A stretch of 64,000 bases of DNA from positions 945,001-1,009,000 of the forward strand of contig OZ005620.1 of NCBI GenBank assembly GCA_963930655.1, in the 5' to 3' direction. The translations under genes and the position numbers were made by a program. This DNA is from Myrica gale. Its lineage: Eukaryota > Streptophyta > Magnoliopsida > Fagales > Myricaceae. Positions 1 through 11,450 of this stretch are shown one piece after another (position 1 is the first letter of the stretch; each line of letters starts with the position of its first letter). The notes beneath the pieces are model-generated. The model saw nothing but the letters and a program-made list of their open reading frames with translations. It had not been told where the DNA came from and ran no database searches.

Positions 1-116
1 TGACCCCTCTACACGCGCCCTTCTACCGCCACCCTCTCCCTCTCTCTCTCTCTGTCTCTGATCTACCACCTTCTTCCTTTTTTGGGGTCCATCTCCAGGC
101 ACGCTCTGTCCACGGT

Positions 117-137
117 GGCACGTGGGTTCCACGTGCC
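117..137. promoter_or_regulatory. Double G-box palindrome
   Basis: The sequence shows a perfect inverted repeat of 9-bp arms (GGCACGTGG / CCACGTGCC) around a 3-bp spacer. Each arm holds a CACGTG G-box core, the site bound by plant bZIP and bHLH factors. It lies in non-coding sequence near the left edge, so any target gene is probably off the window to the left or not visible. A regulatory role is inference. Confidence 0.55.
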
Positions 138-574
138 CCCTCTCTTTGCATTGCTTTTGGTGCTTAACGCAGTCTCGCTCGCTCCCAAAATAAAAAAAAA
201 AAATTAAATAAATAAGCAGCTGTCGTGTATTGCTGTGTAAGGAGAAAACGACGATTCATTTGCGGAGTAGGATAGAAAGGTGGAAGAGTGTAGGGCTTTT
301 CTTTCGGTGTGCTTAACTTCTTCAATGGGAGCTTCAGGCTATTACGTAAGGCGTGATGATAAAGATACGAGTCTCGTGCATGAACTCGCCAAAAGCAAAT
401 AAGGAGACAATTCACGTAATGCTCCACCGGTCAAACATCTCAAACATCAAAAAACCAAACTCGAAAAACTCAAACGTTAGTTAGGTACTGGAATCTTCCA
501 CTCCCTATTTTCTTCACCCTCGGCCATCTAGAAACTCTCCACTGTCCTCCTCTATGTCTAGACGGGGCAAACTA
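138..574. other. Non-coding, nothing recognised
   Basis: Unremarkable AT-rich sequence. An 87-codon open frame on the minus strand here has low-complexity composition and no family resemblance, so I do not call it a gene. Confidence 0.4.
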
Positions 575-1172
575 AGGTAGTGTTCGTTTTGTTAAAAAAC
601 GCAGGAATCGAATCCTAAAACACCATTGTTCGGCAGAGTTGAGAAAAAATTAAGGATTCCGCATTTTGTTTTCTTTTTTTGCCCTTAAAAAGTTCATATT
701 GAATTACTAAAACACCCTCCACCACAACCTAATAACTAAAAACACATAAGGGCAAACTTGGAATTTTTCAAAATAACCTGCAGCCGGCCTGCCAAACCCC
801 TGACATGTCGCCTACAGTCGCCCCCCTTTTTCAACTTTTCGCCCTCCTTTTTCGTTCGCCTGACATCGGTTTGAAGAAAAAGTCATGCTTTTGCATGCTT
901 TTTTGTTCGCCTGAACATGCTTTTGTTTTTATCTTTTGAATTTTTTTTAAATTTTTATTTAAAATATTATTATTTTATTAAAAAATATTATTATTTTAAT
1001 AAAAATAATAATAAATTCGGAAAAAAAAAAAAAACAAAAAAACTATGAACATCATCATTCATTTTTTTACACCTCACCAACTTCTACACAAACACCAATA
1101 CAACTTTATCATCACCTGAAAATTCACAAAATTCTCCAAATCCTACAAAAACCTTCAAAACGAACATCACCC
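575..1172. repeat. MITE-like element, 'TGTTCGTTTT' family
   Basis: The stretch opens with a TGTTCGTTTT motif and closes with its reverse complement (AAAACGAACA). The interior is AT-rich and non-coding. Stretches with related ends recur near 2465-2690, 24791-24957 and 63518-63821. This fits a miniature inverted-repeat element of about 600 bp. I could not read a clean target-site duplication, so the superfamily is not assigned. Confidence 0.4.
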
Positions 1173-1274
1173 AAGTGAATGAGCGGCCGCCAATTCTTCC
1201 TCAAAGTCAACGCATCTTCTTGAGTTTGTATATCTATAACTCAATTACCCAAAGAGAACGAAAGCAGCCATGTT

Positions 1275-1865
1275 TGGCCAGGGATCAAGCTATAAAATTG
1301 TAAGGAATTGCATAATATTCTCTTGATTGTGCTCATCAGTGATATGTTTCATGGCTCCACACGTACAAACATGATGAACCTAATAGTTAGACAGCTCTTC
1401 CCATAGACTTTTCAGTCGGGTATAATATGCAGTGACAGTAGTCTGTCCTTGAGACAAGGATGCAATGGACTTTTGAATCTGAAAGATTCTTGGTCCATTG
1501 CCTTGAGAAAAACGGTCACTGAGGTCTTTCCAAATACCTGCTGCAGTGTCAATATATAAGATACTATCTGTCAGATCTTTAGAGATGGAATTCAGAATCC
1601 ATGATGATACCATGTCATTGCAGCGATTCCAAGCTGCATATTTGGTAGAAGTCGAATCTGGCTTTGGAAGTGCTCCGATAACAAAATCACATTTGTTTTT
1701 AGCACTTAGCGCCATTTGCATTGACCTCCTCCAACTTGGATAGTTCTCAGCATTAAGAACTTGAGAAACCAGAATTGCATTCGGATTATCGCCATTATTG
1801 AGAAAGAATGGATTTGCTTGATCATCAGAGTTACTGGAAACGATTCGTGGTGTTTCGGTGGCCAT
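1275..1865 (-). pseudogene. Ty1/copia gag fragment
   Basis: The reading frame begins with ATG at 1865 and runs 161 codons to a stop near 1380. Beyond that stop the gag-like sequence can still be followed, with breaks (a CTCGAMKH-like stretch, then a VMQFL-like stretch), to about 1275. The protein has the plant copia gag pattern: an N-terminal leader, then NAENYPSWRRSMQMAL (Retrotran_gag_3-like), then an UBN2-like helical region with a VTAYYTRLKSLWEEL motif. No zinc knuckle, protease, integrase or RT follows. It is the decayed 5' end of a copia element whose LTR and primer-binding site lie immediately upstream (to the right on the + strand). Confidence 0.85.
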
Positions 1866-1872
1866 CAGAAAT

Positions 1873-1884
1873 GCTCTGATACCA
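1873..1884 (-). other. Copia primer-binding site
   Basis: On the minus strand the sequence reads TGGTATCAGAGC, the standard complement of the initiator-methionine tRNA 3' end used by plant Ty1/copia elements. It sits directly between the LTR end (TTTGACA) and the gag start codon. Confidence 0.85.
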
Positions 1885-2156
1885 TGTCAAATTGTGAATG
1901 TGAAAAAGAAACAGAGTAAAGACGAATAGAGAAGCTTTGACAAAAGAGATGAGAAAATTGTTCTCGTATATTTCAGTAGTTTGTATTTCAGAGTACACTT
2001 GATATATATAGAACAAAGCTTTTACGAACTAACAAACATAACAAACTAATAACCATTCAACTAACTTCCAACTCAGCATCTATACTTCGAGCATCTTCCA
2101 GAATGATCTTCTATCCAGCTCAGCATCTATACTTCAACTAATAACAGAGTAGAACA
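1885..2156 (-). mobile_element. 5' LTR of the copia remnant
   Basis: This 272-bp stretch starts with TGTTCTACTC and ends with TTTGACA on the minus strand, so it has the TG...CA ends of an LTR. It has a TATATATA stretch near 2000 that could serve as its promoter, and it abuts the primer-binding site. It also carries an internal near-repeat (ATAGATGCTGAG appears twice, near 2075 and 2120). The matching 3' LTR was not found in the window, so the element is truncated. Confidence 0.7.
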
Positions 2157-2464
2157 TTCTTCAATAGGGACCAACTGGATCAGAATCTTAATTTTGGCGA
2201 GCTAAAATGTATCAAATATAACATTCTGTAAATCAGATTTTTTTTTCTCTTTGTTCTCAGATTTTGGGGGAGGACTGAGCGAGCTCTCTCCCCCTTAATT
2301 AGGCCCTTAATCACGTCCCTGACTTAGGCCACTTGGAAAGAAAAAGAAGTATTCTTTAAACAGAAGGTTGGTAAATCCGCTCCTTTATTACATGAAATTA
2401 ATCGCATTGATAGTCAATCTCAACAAAAAAAATTAATTTATAAAATCATACTCAAAATTTGGGG

Positions 2465-2690
2465 CATGTTCAGCCCTAAATTTTTGTAGGATTCATATCC
2501 TACTTTTTTTTTACAAATCCAAACATCACAAAACACACGCATTTCAATACATTACTTTATTACTTTTTTTACCAACAATAATCACTTTTGTTAACTTTTA
2601 CACGCATTCTAATACAATTTTAATACATCTAAAAATTCTCAAAACACTCCACAACCTATAAATATTCTGAAAACGATCATGCCGTTGCCA
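2465..2690. repeat. MITE-like repeat related to 575-1172
   Basis: The right half (TTACTTTTTTTACCAACAA, then ACACGCATTC and ATACAATTTTAATACATC, ending near AAAACGATCATG) closely follows the right half of the element at 575-1172. The rest of 2157-3012 is non-coding upstream sequence of the 4CL-like pseudogene. Confidence 0.35.
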
Positions 2691-3346
2691 ACTTCGTGCG
2701 CAAATTACGTAATACTTTTTTTTCTAATCCAAATTACGTAACACTTGACAACACGTCCAAATATTTTTTTTGGTTCTAAGCAACATGCCAAACTACTTTG
2801 GGCAAAACGTGAATTTTGCAAAACATCTCTCTCGTGCCTGCAGAGTCCACGTGATAATACTGTGCTGACAATCGTACATGAAAACATCAGCCACCCGCCA
2901 CAAATCCGCAAGCACTCGGCAGTCAAACACATGCAGTCATCTTATTAATTGTCTCTCCCTCAGCGCCGAGAAAATCAAAATCTCCTTCCAAAACCGTCAC
3001 CACCGCATGTCCATGGCTCACGGCGAGACGAATCTCACCCTTCAAATCGACCCCAGCAGCGGGTTCTGCCCCCAAACCAAAACCTTCCACAGCCTCCGCC
3101 CCAAGGTCCCACTCCCCCACCCTCCCAACCCCTCTCCGTCACCGGCTACACCCTCTCCCTCCTCCTCCAATCCTCTGCCCCCAACTCCTCCACTACCTTT
3201 CTCGTGGATTCCTCTACCGGCCGCCACTTGCCTTACTCTGGCTTCCTTTCCCAAATCCACTCCCTCGCTTCCTCTCTCAGGCGCTCGACCTCTCTATCCA
3301 AAGGCCACGTGACGTTCATTCTGTTACCTCCCTCTCTACACGTTCC

Positions 3347-4041
3347 TGTTAGAAATAAAAAAAAATTTATACTTGATAAGTGAGACATCCATTAGGGAAA
3401 TACCCAAATAGATTAATCGTGTTAACTCACTTATATTTAAAATGTTACATAGATGAGCTTATTTATAAGCCTAAAAACTAACTTGCCCACATTGCTAAGG
3501 CAATGTAGGACTACAAATTTCAACACTCTCCCGCAAACTCAAGGTGGACAAACCGACAAACCTTGAGTTTGAAGTTACAAAAATTATTATAGGGAAAATA
3601 ATAACAAAAATTGCCGGTACTGAGCCGGGAGATTGCTCCGATACTGAGCCGGGAGGTTGCCGATACTGAGCTGGAAAAGTTGCTAGTACTGAGCTGGATA
3701 GTTGCCCCGATACTAAGCCGGGAGGTTGCCGGTACTGAACCGGAAAAGTTGCTGGTACTGAGCCGAAAAAGTTACCGGTACTAAGCCGAAAAAATTGCCG
3801 GTACTGAGCCGGATGATAACCAGGAGGTAACCGGACTAAAGCCGAAAACCTTACTTTGATACCATGTTAGAAATAAAAAATTTATATTTGATAAGTGAAG
3901 ACATCTATTAGGGGAATACCCAAATTGATTAAGTGTGTTAACTCATTTATATTTAAAATTTTATATAGATGAGCTTATTTATAAGCCTAAAAATTAACTT
4001 GCCCACATTACCTTAGCAACGTGGGACTATAAATTTCAACG
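3347..4041 (-). mobile_element. TRIM (terminal-repeat retrotransposon in miniature)
   Basis: Two direct LTR copies (3347-3525, 179 bp; 3865-4041, 177 bp) flank a non-coding interior. Read on the minus strand the LTR begins TGTTGAAATTTG and ends TTTCTAACA. A primer-binding-like TGGTATCAAAG lies beside the right LTR (3854-3864), and a purine-rich GCGGGAGAGTG beside the left one. The 5-bp GTTCC at 3342-3346 is repeated at 4042-4046 as the target-site duplication. Small size, LTRs, PBS, PPT and lack of coding sequence define a TRIM. The last base of the right LTR is G instead of A. Confidence 0.88.
3608..3835 (+). repeat. Minisatellite inside the TRIM
   Basis: About eight or nine degenerate units of roughly 26 bp with the pattern TTGCCGGTACTGAGCCGG(A) fill the TRIM interior. 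Variants differ at a few bases (GTACTGAGCTGG, GATACTAAGCCGG). The second TRIM at 14128-14664 has a shorter version of the same motif. Confidence 0.75.
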
Positions 4042-5647
4042 GTTCCCGTTTTCTACTTCGCTCTCTTGGCCTCGGGCGTTACTATTTCACCCGCTAACCC
4101 GATCGGTTCCGACTCTGAAGCGGCCCATCAGGTCCGGCTCTTTAAGCCGGTCATTGCTTTTGCCACCTCCTCGACCTCCCACAAGCTCCCTGCCGTCCCT
4201 CTCGGCACTGTTCCCTCGACTCTCCCGAGTTCCTCTCAATGCTCGAAGGAAATTATACAAAAACCGACCGATTCCACCGATATCAGGTGAACCAGTCCAC
4301 TCTGCGGCCATTCTGTACTCCTCCGGAACGACCGGGCGAGTCAAGGGCGTATTGCTGACCCACCAGAACCTGATTGCGCTAATCGCTGGGTTCTTCCAAC
4401 TGCGGCCCGAGTGGGATAAGAATGAAACCCAGCCAAAGCCACACCCGGTGTCGTTGTTCACGCTGCCTTTGTTCCACGTGTTTGGATTTTTCATACTGGT
4501 GAGGGCCGTGGCGATGGGGGGAGACGCTGGTTCTGATGGAAAGGTTCGATTTTCAGGGCATGTTGAAGGCCATGGAGAAGTATAGGGTCACCTACATGCC
4601 GGTCTCGCCGCCGCTCGTGGTGTTGTTGGCCAAGTCCGACCTTGTCATGAAATACAATCTCAGCTCGCTCCAGCTGCTCGGCTGTGGCGGCGCGCCGCTC
4701 GGGAAGGAGGTCGCATAGCGCTTCGCGGCTAAGTTCCCTAACGTGGACATTGTGCAGGTAGGTGCTGTTCCTTGTAAAAGATAAGATATAATGCATTAAA
4801 TTAAAAAGTAGTAGAATACCTTTTAGGACTCCAACTTACCACCCACTGATTGGTTGAAATTGGCACGGTGAACTTTACGTTATTTTGTAATGTCGGCGTT
4901 GGCAACGATTTGATATTATCAAACTGTAATCGTCGAATGTTGACTTTTCTACTTCTCCATATTAGGGATATGGTTTGACTGAGACTGGAGGAGGGGCGGC
5001 AAGAATGATAGAGCCTGAGGAGTGCCGTCGGCATGGTTCTGTGGGTCGTCTGGCCGAAAATATGGAAGCCAAGATAGTTGATCCCGTGACTGGAGAGGCC
5101 TTACCACCTGGCCAAAGAGGGGAACTGCGGTTGCGAGGGCCAACAATCATGAAAGGTGATGAACACTGCTACTTTATTTCTCGATCGTGTAACAATACTC
5201 TGCTAACATCCTTGCCCATTTGGATAAGTATCCCAAACGTGTGCTGGCTGGAAATAGGATTGTCAGGAGGGATGCTGTATAAATTGTGGTGTAGAGAAAA
5301 TGGCTGTTTGTTGTTTTGTTCTTTTCATACATGTTATCAAGGCAATGGCTTTGGTTACATAAGCAATCGTTAGTAGTGAAGTGATACTGTTGGATAACAT
5401 TGGATTGCTTTGGGGATAATACCACCTGAAGGCAGTGCAACAATGATGGGAAGTGGATAAACATGTTTCATATATGTTTTCAAGCTTCCCATTCATGGAT
5501 GGTGGATAGGCAGAGGGAGAGGTCGTAGATGGTGCAAATAATAACTGAACTTCTGGAATAACAGTTGGGTTAGGTAACTAAGAATTGAACTTAACAGGTT
5601 ATTCTTTGGTGCTTCAAGGGATAAATATACTTTTCACCTATCAATTA

Positions 5648-5768
5648 TACGATTTTTGACACATTGCACCCCTAGACTACTAATATTTGACACATTGCAC
5701 CATAAACTGCTCATTTTGACACATTGCACCTTCAAACTACCAATGGTAGACACTTTGCATTCTTTCAA
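5648..5768 (+). repeat. About 30-bp tandem repeat in pseudogene intron
   Basis: Four successive units share the core GACACATTGCACC followed by an (A)AACTAC-like stretch, the last degraded to GACACTTTGCATTC. They lie in the intron between exon 2 and exon 3 of the 4CL-like pseudogene. No function is evident. Confidence 0.6.
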
Positions 5769-7341
5769 AGTGGGTAAATGGCATTATCCTCATTTTGGTT
5801 AAAAAATTATCTTGATATTTCTTTATAGTTATCACTGTGTATGCTTTCAACTGGATTAAATGATGTGGTGTTTCGAATAAAACATATTATAGCTACAAAG
5901 AAATTTAGACCTGGCTAAGCTGGCTTTCACGCTTCGTAAGCCTTTATACTGCTTCTTGTTTGATGGATAATATCATGGTGTCGCTGCAGGTTATGTTGGA
6001 GATGACAAGGCAACTGCGGAAACTTTGGATTCAGAGGGGTGGTTGAAGACTGGCGATCTTTGTTATTTTGACTCTGACGGATTCCTCTTCGTTGTTGACA
6101 GATTAAAGGAACTGATAAAATACAAAGCCTATCAGGTGATTGAATCACTCTGGAGCCTTGTAGCAAATAGTTGTGATTGGTGTCATCTCATTATATCTAA
6201 ATGTTGCGTCCCATTGTATCGTGACTCCTATCAAACCCTGAAATTTCAGATGCTGCTGTGATTCCGTAAGTATCCAATATTGTCAGCTTCTTCCCCTGCA
6301 GGAAAGATATATTTTCTTAATTTTTCCTATTTGTGGCATTCTAGTGACTACAAACTGTTAGCTTACAACTGTACACATGTTTTAGATGGTGTTATCTTGC
6401 TCCATTTTAAAAGTGTCAGTTCTCTATTGACAAGAAACTGAAGCGCAAAGAGTCATTCGTTTAGGAAGATTTAAGACCAATTCTAAAACTCTGTTCTCAT
6501 CATATATCATCTTGGAAACAGGTATCCTGATGAAGAAGCAGGGCAGATTCCCATGGCTTTTGTTGTTAGAAAGCCTGGCAGCAATCTCACAGAGGCTCAA
6601 GTTCTTGAGTTCATTTCAAAACTGGTAAGCTTCTGGATACGTATGGAAACAATCCAATGGTCTTTTCTCGGATAGAGATAATTAATATTTTCTTAGTCTT
6701 GGAATTATGATTCCACATTTTTTAATAAAGTCTTGCAATTATTCTATGCTGTATAATATTTGTACATCCCCTGACCTCACGTTGCACGAAAAAAGAGAAT
6801 TCAGTGTTTTTTTGTGTTCAAAATTCATAAACTGCCGTCCAGTTGGGTATCTTTATATAGCAGAGGTGTTTGATTTCTGTGGATATTTTGGGTTCATAAT
6901 TGATTGTTTTGTAGACCTTAATGTTCATATGATAAAAATTTGTTTGAGTGAGAAAGCAACTCAATTTCTCTTCCTTCTCCTTGTGAAAGGAAAGAAAAAG
7001 TAAAGGAGAGAAAAAAAAAGGTGGTCCTCCTCTTTCTTCCCAAATACCATTATATTTTCCTGATGCATATTAAAGTGTTGGGGCGCAAACTAGCTTTTTT
7101 TTTTTGCATGCAATAAGTCCTTGTGTAATGCTACCTGCCTCTTTTTTCCCACTATTTGCAAGGCACAACTTGCATATTCGTTGGTCAAGTTACTTTAGAC
7201 TCTGTTTTTCTGCTTGCAGGTTGCACCATACAAGAAGGTACGACGTGTGTCTTTCATCAATGCTATTCCAAAATCTCCTGCGGGGAAAATTTTGATGATG
7301 GAGCTGCTCACTGCTGCTCTCTCTGCTGGCTCGTCTAGGTT

Positions 7342-8106
7342 ATGATCAGCCAGGGGGAGGGGCTGTGCCAAGAGATGCAGACAAACGTAACGAGTGTGAT
7401 GCTTCGTCGATTTTTGGCGCTTTTGCTAGACATCTAAACAAAGCTTGGATGTAGATCAGCGATGGCGGGCTACTGATCTATATTATTTAACCAGATGGCT
7501 ACCGAAGTATCTAATTCTGTGATATCATCTAAAAAATTTGAGATTATTTGTTTCATGTCATTTTTTGTACAGGTTATATATAATAATAATAATATCATTT
7601 ATGAAGTATATATAAATTGTAATACTTAAAGTTGTAGCATTATGCAAGTACGAAATAAAGTCAAAAGAGTATTAAAACCTCAATTAATGATATTAATATA
7701 TTTACTTACCAGTTTAGATGACAAGCAAAATCTATTTTCATTTGAATTATGCAAAATAAATAACAATTTTTTCTACGTCATGGATATTTTACTGTTCACT
7801 ACTTTATATCATAAACAACCCTTGTCGCCTATTGAATGTATTTTAATAAAAAGCTGAGAGACGGCAATCCTGTCTGATCAACTGTCTACCATCTTTGACT
7901 AGCGTCGAAAACCACTACCGTTTGCGACGCAGTCACACAGATGCCGAGTAGAAACAAATACAAACATCTGTTGCAGATAACAGGTGAGAGATTTGAAAGA
8001 TCAAAGACTCAAAACGAAAAACTTCCAACTGAAATCCTCCGGTGTCTTTCTCTGTTCCATTTGTGGAGTCCTGAAATTCTCCATTCTCCAGCACCACCAC
8101 ATGTCC
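7342..8106. other. Intergenic between 4CL-like copies 1 and 2
   Basis: It holds the former 3' UTR of copy 1 (its first 100 bases resemble the 3' UTR of copy 2) and the promoter region of copy 2. The AT-rich middle (7550-7850) has no recognisable features. A further in-frame ATG at 8101 precedes the chosen start of copy 2. Confidence 0.5.
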
Positions 8107-11100
8107 ATGGCCGACAGCGAAACAAATCCCTGCCGTCCGACAGATTCCAAGAGCGGTTTCTGCCTGCAGACCAGAACCTTCCACAGCCTCCGGCCCCGGG
8201 TCCTGCTCCCGCCCCTCTCCCAACCTCTCTCCGTCACTGACTACACTCTCTCTTTCCTTCTTCAATCCTCGATATCCACCTCCACCACTACCGCCCTTAT
8301 CGACTCCTCTACTGGCCGCCGAGTGTCGTACTCCGACTTCCTCAGCCAAATTCAGTCCCTTTCGTCTTCGCTAAGAAGGTCGACCTCTCTCTCCAAAGGC
8401 CACGTGGCTTTCATTCTCGCGCCTCCCTCGCTCCACATCCCTGTCCTTTACTTCGCTCTATTGGCCTTGGGCGTCACCATCTCACCCGCGAACCCACTTG
8501 GTTCGGACTTGGAAATCTCTCACCAGGTACGACTCAGTGACCCGGTCATCGCCTTCGGAACCTCTTCTACATCCCACAAGCTCCCCTGCCTTCCTCTCGG
8601 TACCATACTCCTCGACTCGCCCGAGTTCCTTTCAATGATCGACGGGAATCGTCCTGACGCTGACCCAGTCGAGCCAGTCCATGTGAGTCAGTCCGACTCG
8701 GCAGCTATCATGTACTCCTCGGGAACGACTGGATTAGTCAAGGGTGTGTTGCTGACTCACCGGAACATGATCGCATTTGTCGCGGGGTTGTTCGGGAACC
8801 AGCTCGAGTCGGACAGGAATGAGGCTCAGAATAAGAAAGAGCCACAGCCGGTCTCATTGTTCACGGTGCCTTTATTCCACGTGCTCGGTTTTATCATGCT
8901 GGTGAGAGCGGTGGCGATGGGAGAGACGCTGGTTCTGATGGAGAGATTCGATTTCGAGGTCATGTTGAAGGCCGTAGAGAAGTACAAGGTCACCTACATG
9001 CCGGTTTCGCCGCCGCTTGTCGTGGCGCTGGTCAAGTCAGAACTTGTGAAGAAATACGACCTCAGCTCTCTTCTGCTGCTAGCATGCGGCGGTGCGCCAC
9101 TTGGAAAGGAGGTCTCCCTGCCCTTTGTGGCCAAGTTCCCCAACGTGGGAATTGTTCAGGTGGGATACTGTGCCTGTCTCTTCGCGAGTTCGCGTGTTGG
9201 TGTGTAGAAATTTTAATTAGCTAATTTAAGAATAATTACAAAATTACGTCCAAAGTTGGACAACTATTTTATTAATGTTGCTGATAGAAAGAAAATTTTA
9301 TAGTTTTTAATTATTCGCTACCTTTTCCTAAACAATGATCAGTTAATTATTGGATAAATCATATTTGTAAATCTAGAAAATTTGAATTCTTCAAACTTTT
9401 ATTTGAAGGAAATCATATATGACTTTTCAGTAGGAATTATATTTCTTAATGTTACATCTTATGACTTCAACTACAAATTTCTACGATAAATGTTGACTTT
9501 ATTGTTTCTTTTATATTCCATACAAATAACAAAAATGGAGGTATAAGAAATTTGAATGTATAAAAGATGGTTCTAGACAGAATCTATTTAATTTCTCATA
9601 GAAAGTTCAACCCTGGGTCCTATATACCATTGTTTTTACTCCAACTCAGGGTCCAGATAGCTTGCTGTCTACAGCATGTGAATCGCTGTTTATTGTTAAT
9701 TTGTTGAATTATGACTTTTTCTACTTTGTCTCAGGGATATGGTTTGACTGAGACTGGAGCAAGCGGGGCAAGCATGGCGGAGAGTGTGGAGTGCAGTCGG
9801 CATGATTCTGTGGGTCGCCTGGCTGTAAATATGGAAGCCAAGATAGTTGATCCTGTAACTGGAGAAGCCTTACCACCAGGCCAGAAAGGGGAGCTGTGGT
9901 TGCGAGGACCAACAATCATGAAAGGTAATCAATTTATGCTCTAGACGTGTCGCATGATCCAGAGGAGATAACTTCGATTGCATAAGGAATATTCATTGGA
10001 GACAATGATACTATGCATGGTTAGGGATCGGTTTTTTGGGGGAAAGAATCAAGCTTCCTAAAACCATTACTACGCTTCTTGCTTGATGAAAAGAATCATG
10101 GTGTCTCTGCAGGTTATGTTGGAGATGACAAGGCAACGGTTGAAACGTTAGATTCAGAAGGCTGGTTGAAGACTGGTGATCTATGTTATTTTGACTCCGA
10201 TGGATTCCTTTTTGTTGTTGATAGGTTAAAGGAACTGATAAAGTACAAAGCATATCAGGTGAGTGGATTGGTCATTGGTCCTGCACCTTCTAAAAAACAA
10301 CTGTTATAGGGGTAATCTGACTCCGTTTGGATGATTTGATCCCATTGTCGCTTGACAAATTGCAGGTTGCCCCAGCTGAATTGGAACCTTTACTTCTATC
10401 CCATCCTGAAATTGCTGATGCTGCTGTAATTCCGTAAGTATCAAATACTGTCATCTTCTTCCATGTGAAACAGATATAAACTCATCTATAAAAAAAAAAA
10501 AAAAAAGATATAAACTCTTACTCTTGCATCATTCTGGTAGAATGCATTCTAGTGACTGCTAACAGTTTATAATTACGACTGTTTTTTCGATAGTGTTATC
10601 TAGTTCACTCCTTTTGCATTGTCAGCTTGTTAGAGAAACATTTAGGCCTTGTCTATTGACGGTTGCCAAAAGAGTGGGGACCAGTTCTACCTCTTTATTT
10701 TTCATCCTATATGCTCTTGGGTGCAGGTACCCTGATGAAGAAGCAGGTCAGATTCCCATGGCTTTTGTGGTAAGAAAGACTGGAAGCAACATCACAGAGG
10801 CGCAGGTCATAGATTTCATTGCAGAAAAGGTAAGCTTCTGGACACCAATTTTCGTTCATACTATTGCTCACATCCGGCCTCATATTTCATCACAGGACAT
10901 GGTCCCCATTTTTTGTTCCCCAATGCACAAATAATGGTCAGTCAATTGGGTATCATTGAATAGCACGATTGATTTCTTCTTGCAGGTTGCGCCACAGAAG
11001 AAAATACGCCGTGTGTCTTTTGTCAACTCTATTCCAAAATCTCCTGCGGGGAAAATTTTGAGGAGGGAGCTGGTCACTGCTGCTCTCTCAGCTGGCTCGT

Positions 11101-11111
11101 CTAGGTTATGA
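8107..11111 (+). CDS. 4-coumarate:CoA ligase-like, peroxisomal (copy 2)
   Basis: This is an AMP-forming acyl-CoA ligase, 561 aa, in six exons: 8107-9159, 9735-9924, 10113-10258, 10366-10433, 10727-10829, 10986-11111. All borders are GT/AG and keep frame. The phosphate-binding motif [11 protein letters not shown] is near residue 204, GYGLTET opens exon 2 (near 352), GELWLRG is the 4CL box II equivalent, LKTGDL is near 430, [11 protein letters not shown] closes exon 3, and the catalytic lysine lies in [11 protein letters not shown] (near 543). The protein ends SSRL, a type 1 peroxisomal signal. It most resembles the plant 4CL-like 9 group, which activates carboxylic acids (fatty acids or jasmonate precursors in some relatives) rather than making lignin precursors. 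The substrate cannot be told from sequence. ATG 8101 is an alternative start two codons upstream. Confidence 0.93.
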
Positions 11112-11450
11112 ATCAGCAGGGGAGGGGCTGTAGCAAGAGATGCAGACAGATGTAACGAGTGTGATGTTTCATCGAATTTTGGCGCTGTTGCCAGACATCA
11201 TTTCAACCATACAGCTACGAAAGTAACTTCTGTAATATGTTCAAAAAAAGATTTGTGAGATTCTACTTTGTTCATAAGTCATTTTTGTGCGGGTTATATA
11301 ATGCTTTCATTTCAGTACGTAATTCGCATTGCACCATACCGTCATTCCACAAGAAATATTAAACAAGCTTTTGTATTGTTGATGCCACGATTATCTCCAG
11401 TCTATTTGGGGTTTTAGGTGGGGGTGTATTAGGGAAACTGTCATCTCGAG

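Larger units (their letters stand above)
3013..7341 (+). pseudogene. 4-coumarate:CoA ligase-like pseudogene (copy 1)
   Basis: This is a relic of an AMP-forming acyl-CoA ligase of the plant 4CL-like group. It starts at the ATG at 3013 (MAHGE), matching MADSE/MADSD of the two intact copies downstream. Exon 1 is cut after about 111 codons by a TRIM element (3347-4041) and resumes in frame if the element and one TSD are removed. It then carries a frameshift near 4200-4250, an extra G near 4516 in the [17 protein letters not shown] stretch, and an in-frame TAG near 4717. Exon 2 (4966-5155), exon 3 (5991-6136), exon 5 (about 6522-6624) and exon 6 (7220-7341) are recognisable. Exon 4 has lost about 40 bp including its acceptor and the VAPAELE part. 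The SSGTTG motif, the TGD motif and the C-terminal SRL survive. Exon ends are approximate. Confidence 0.92.
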
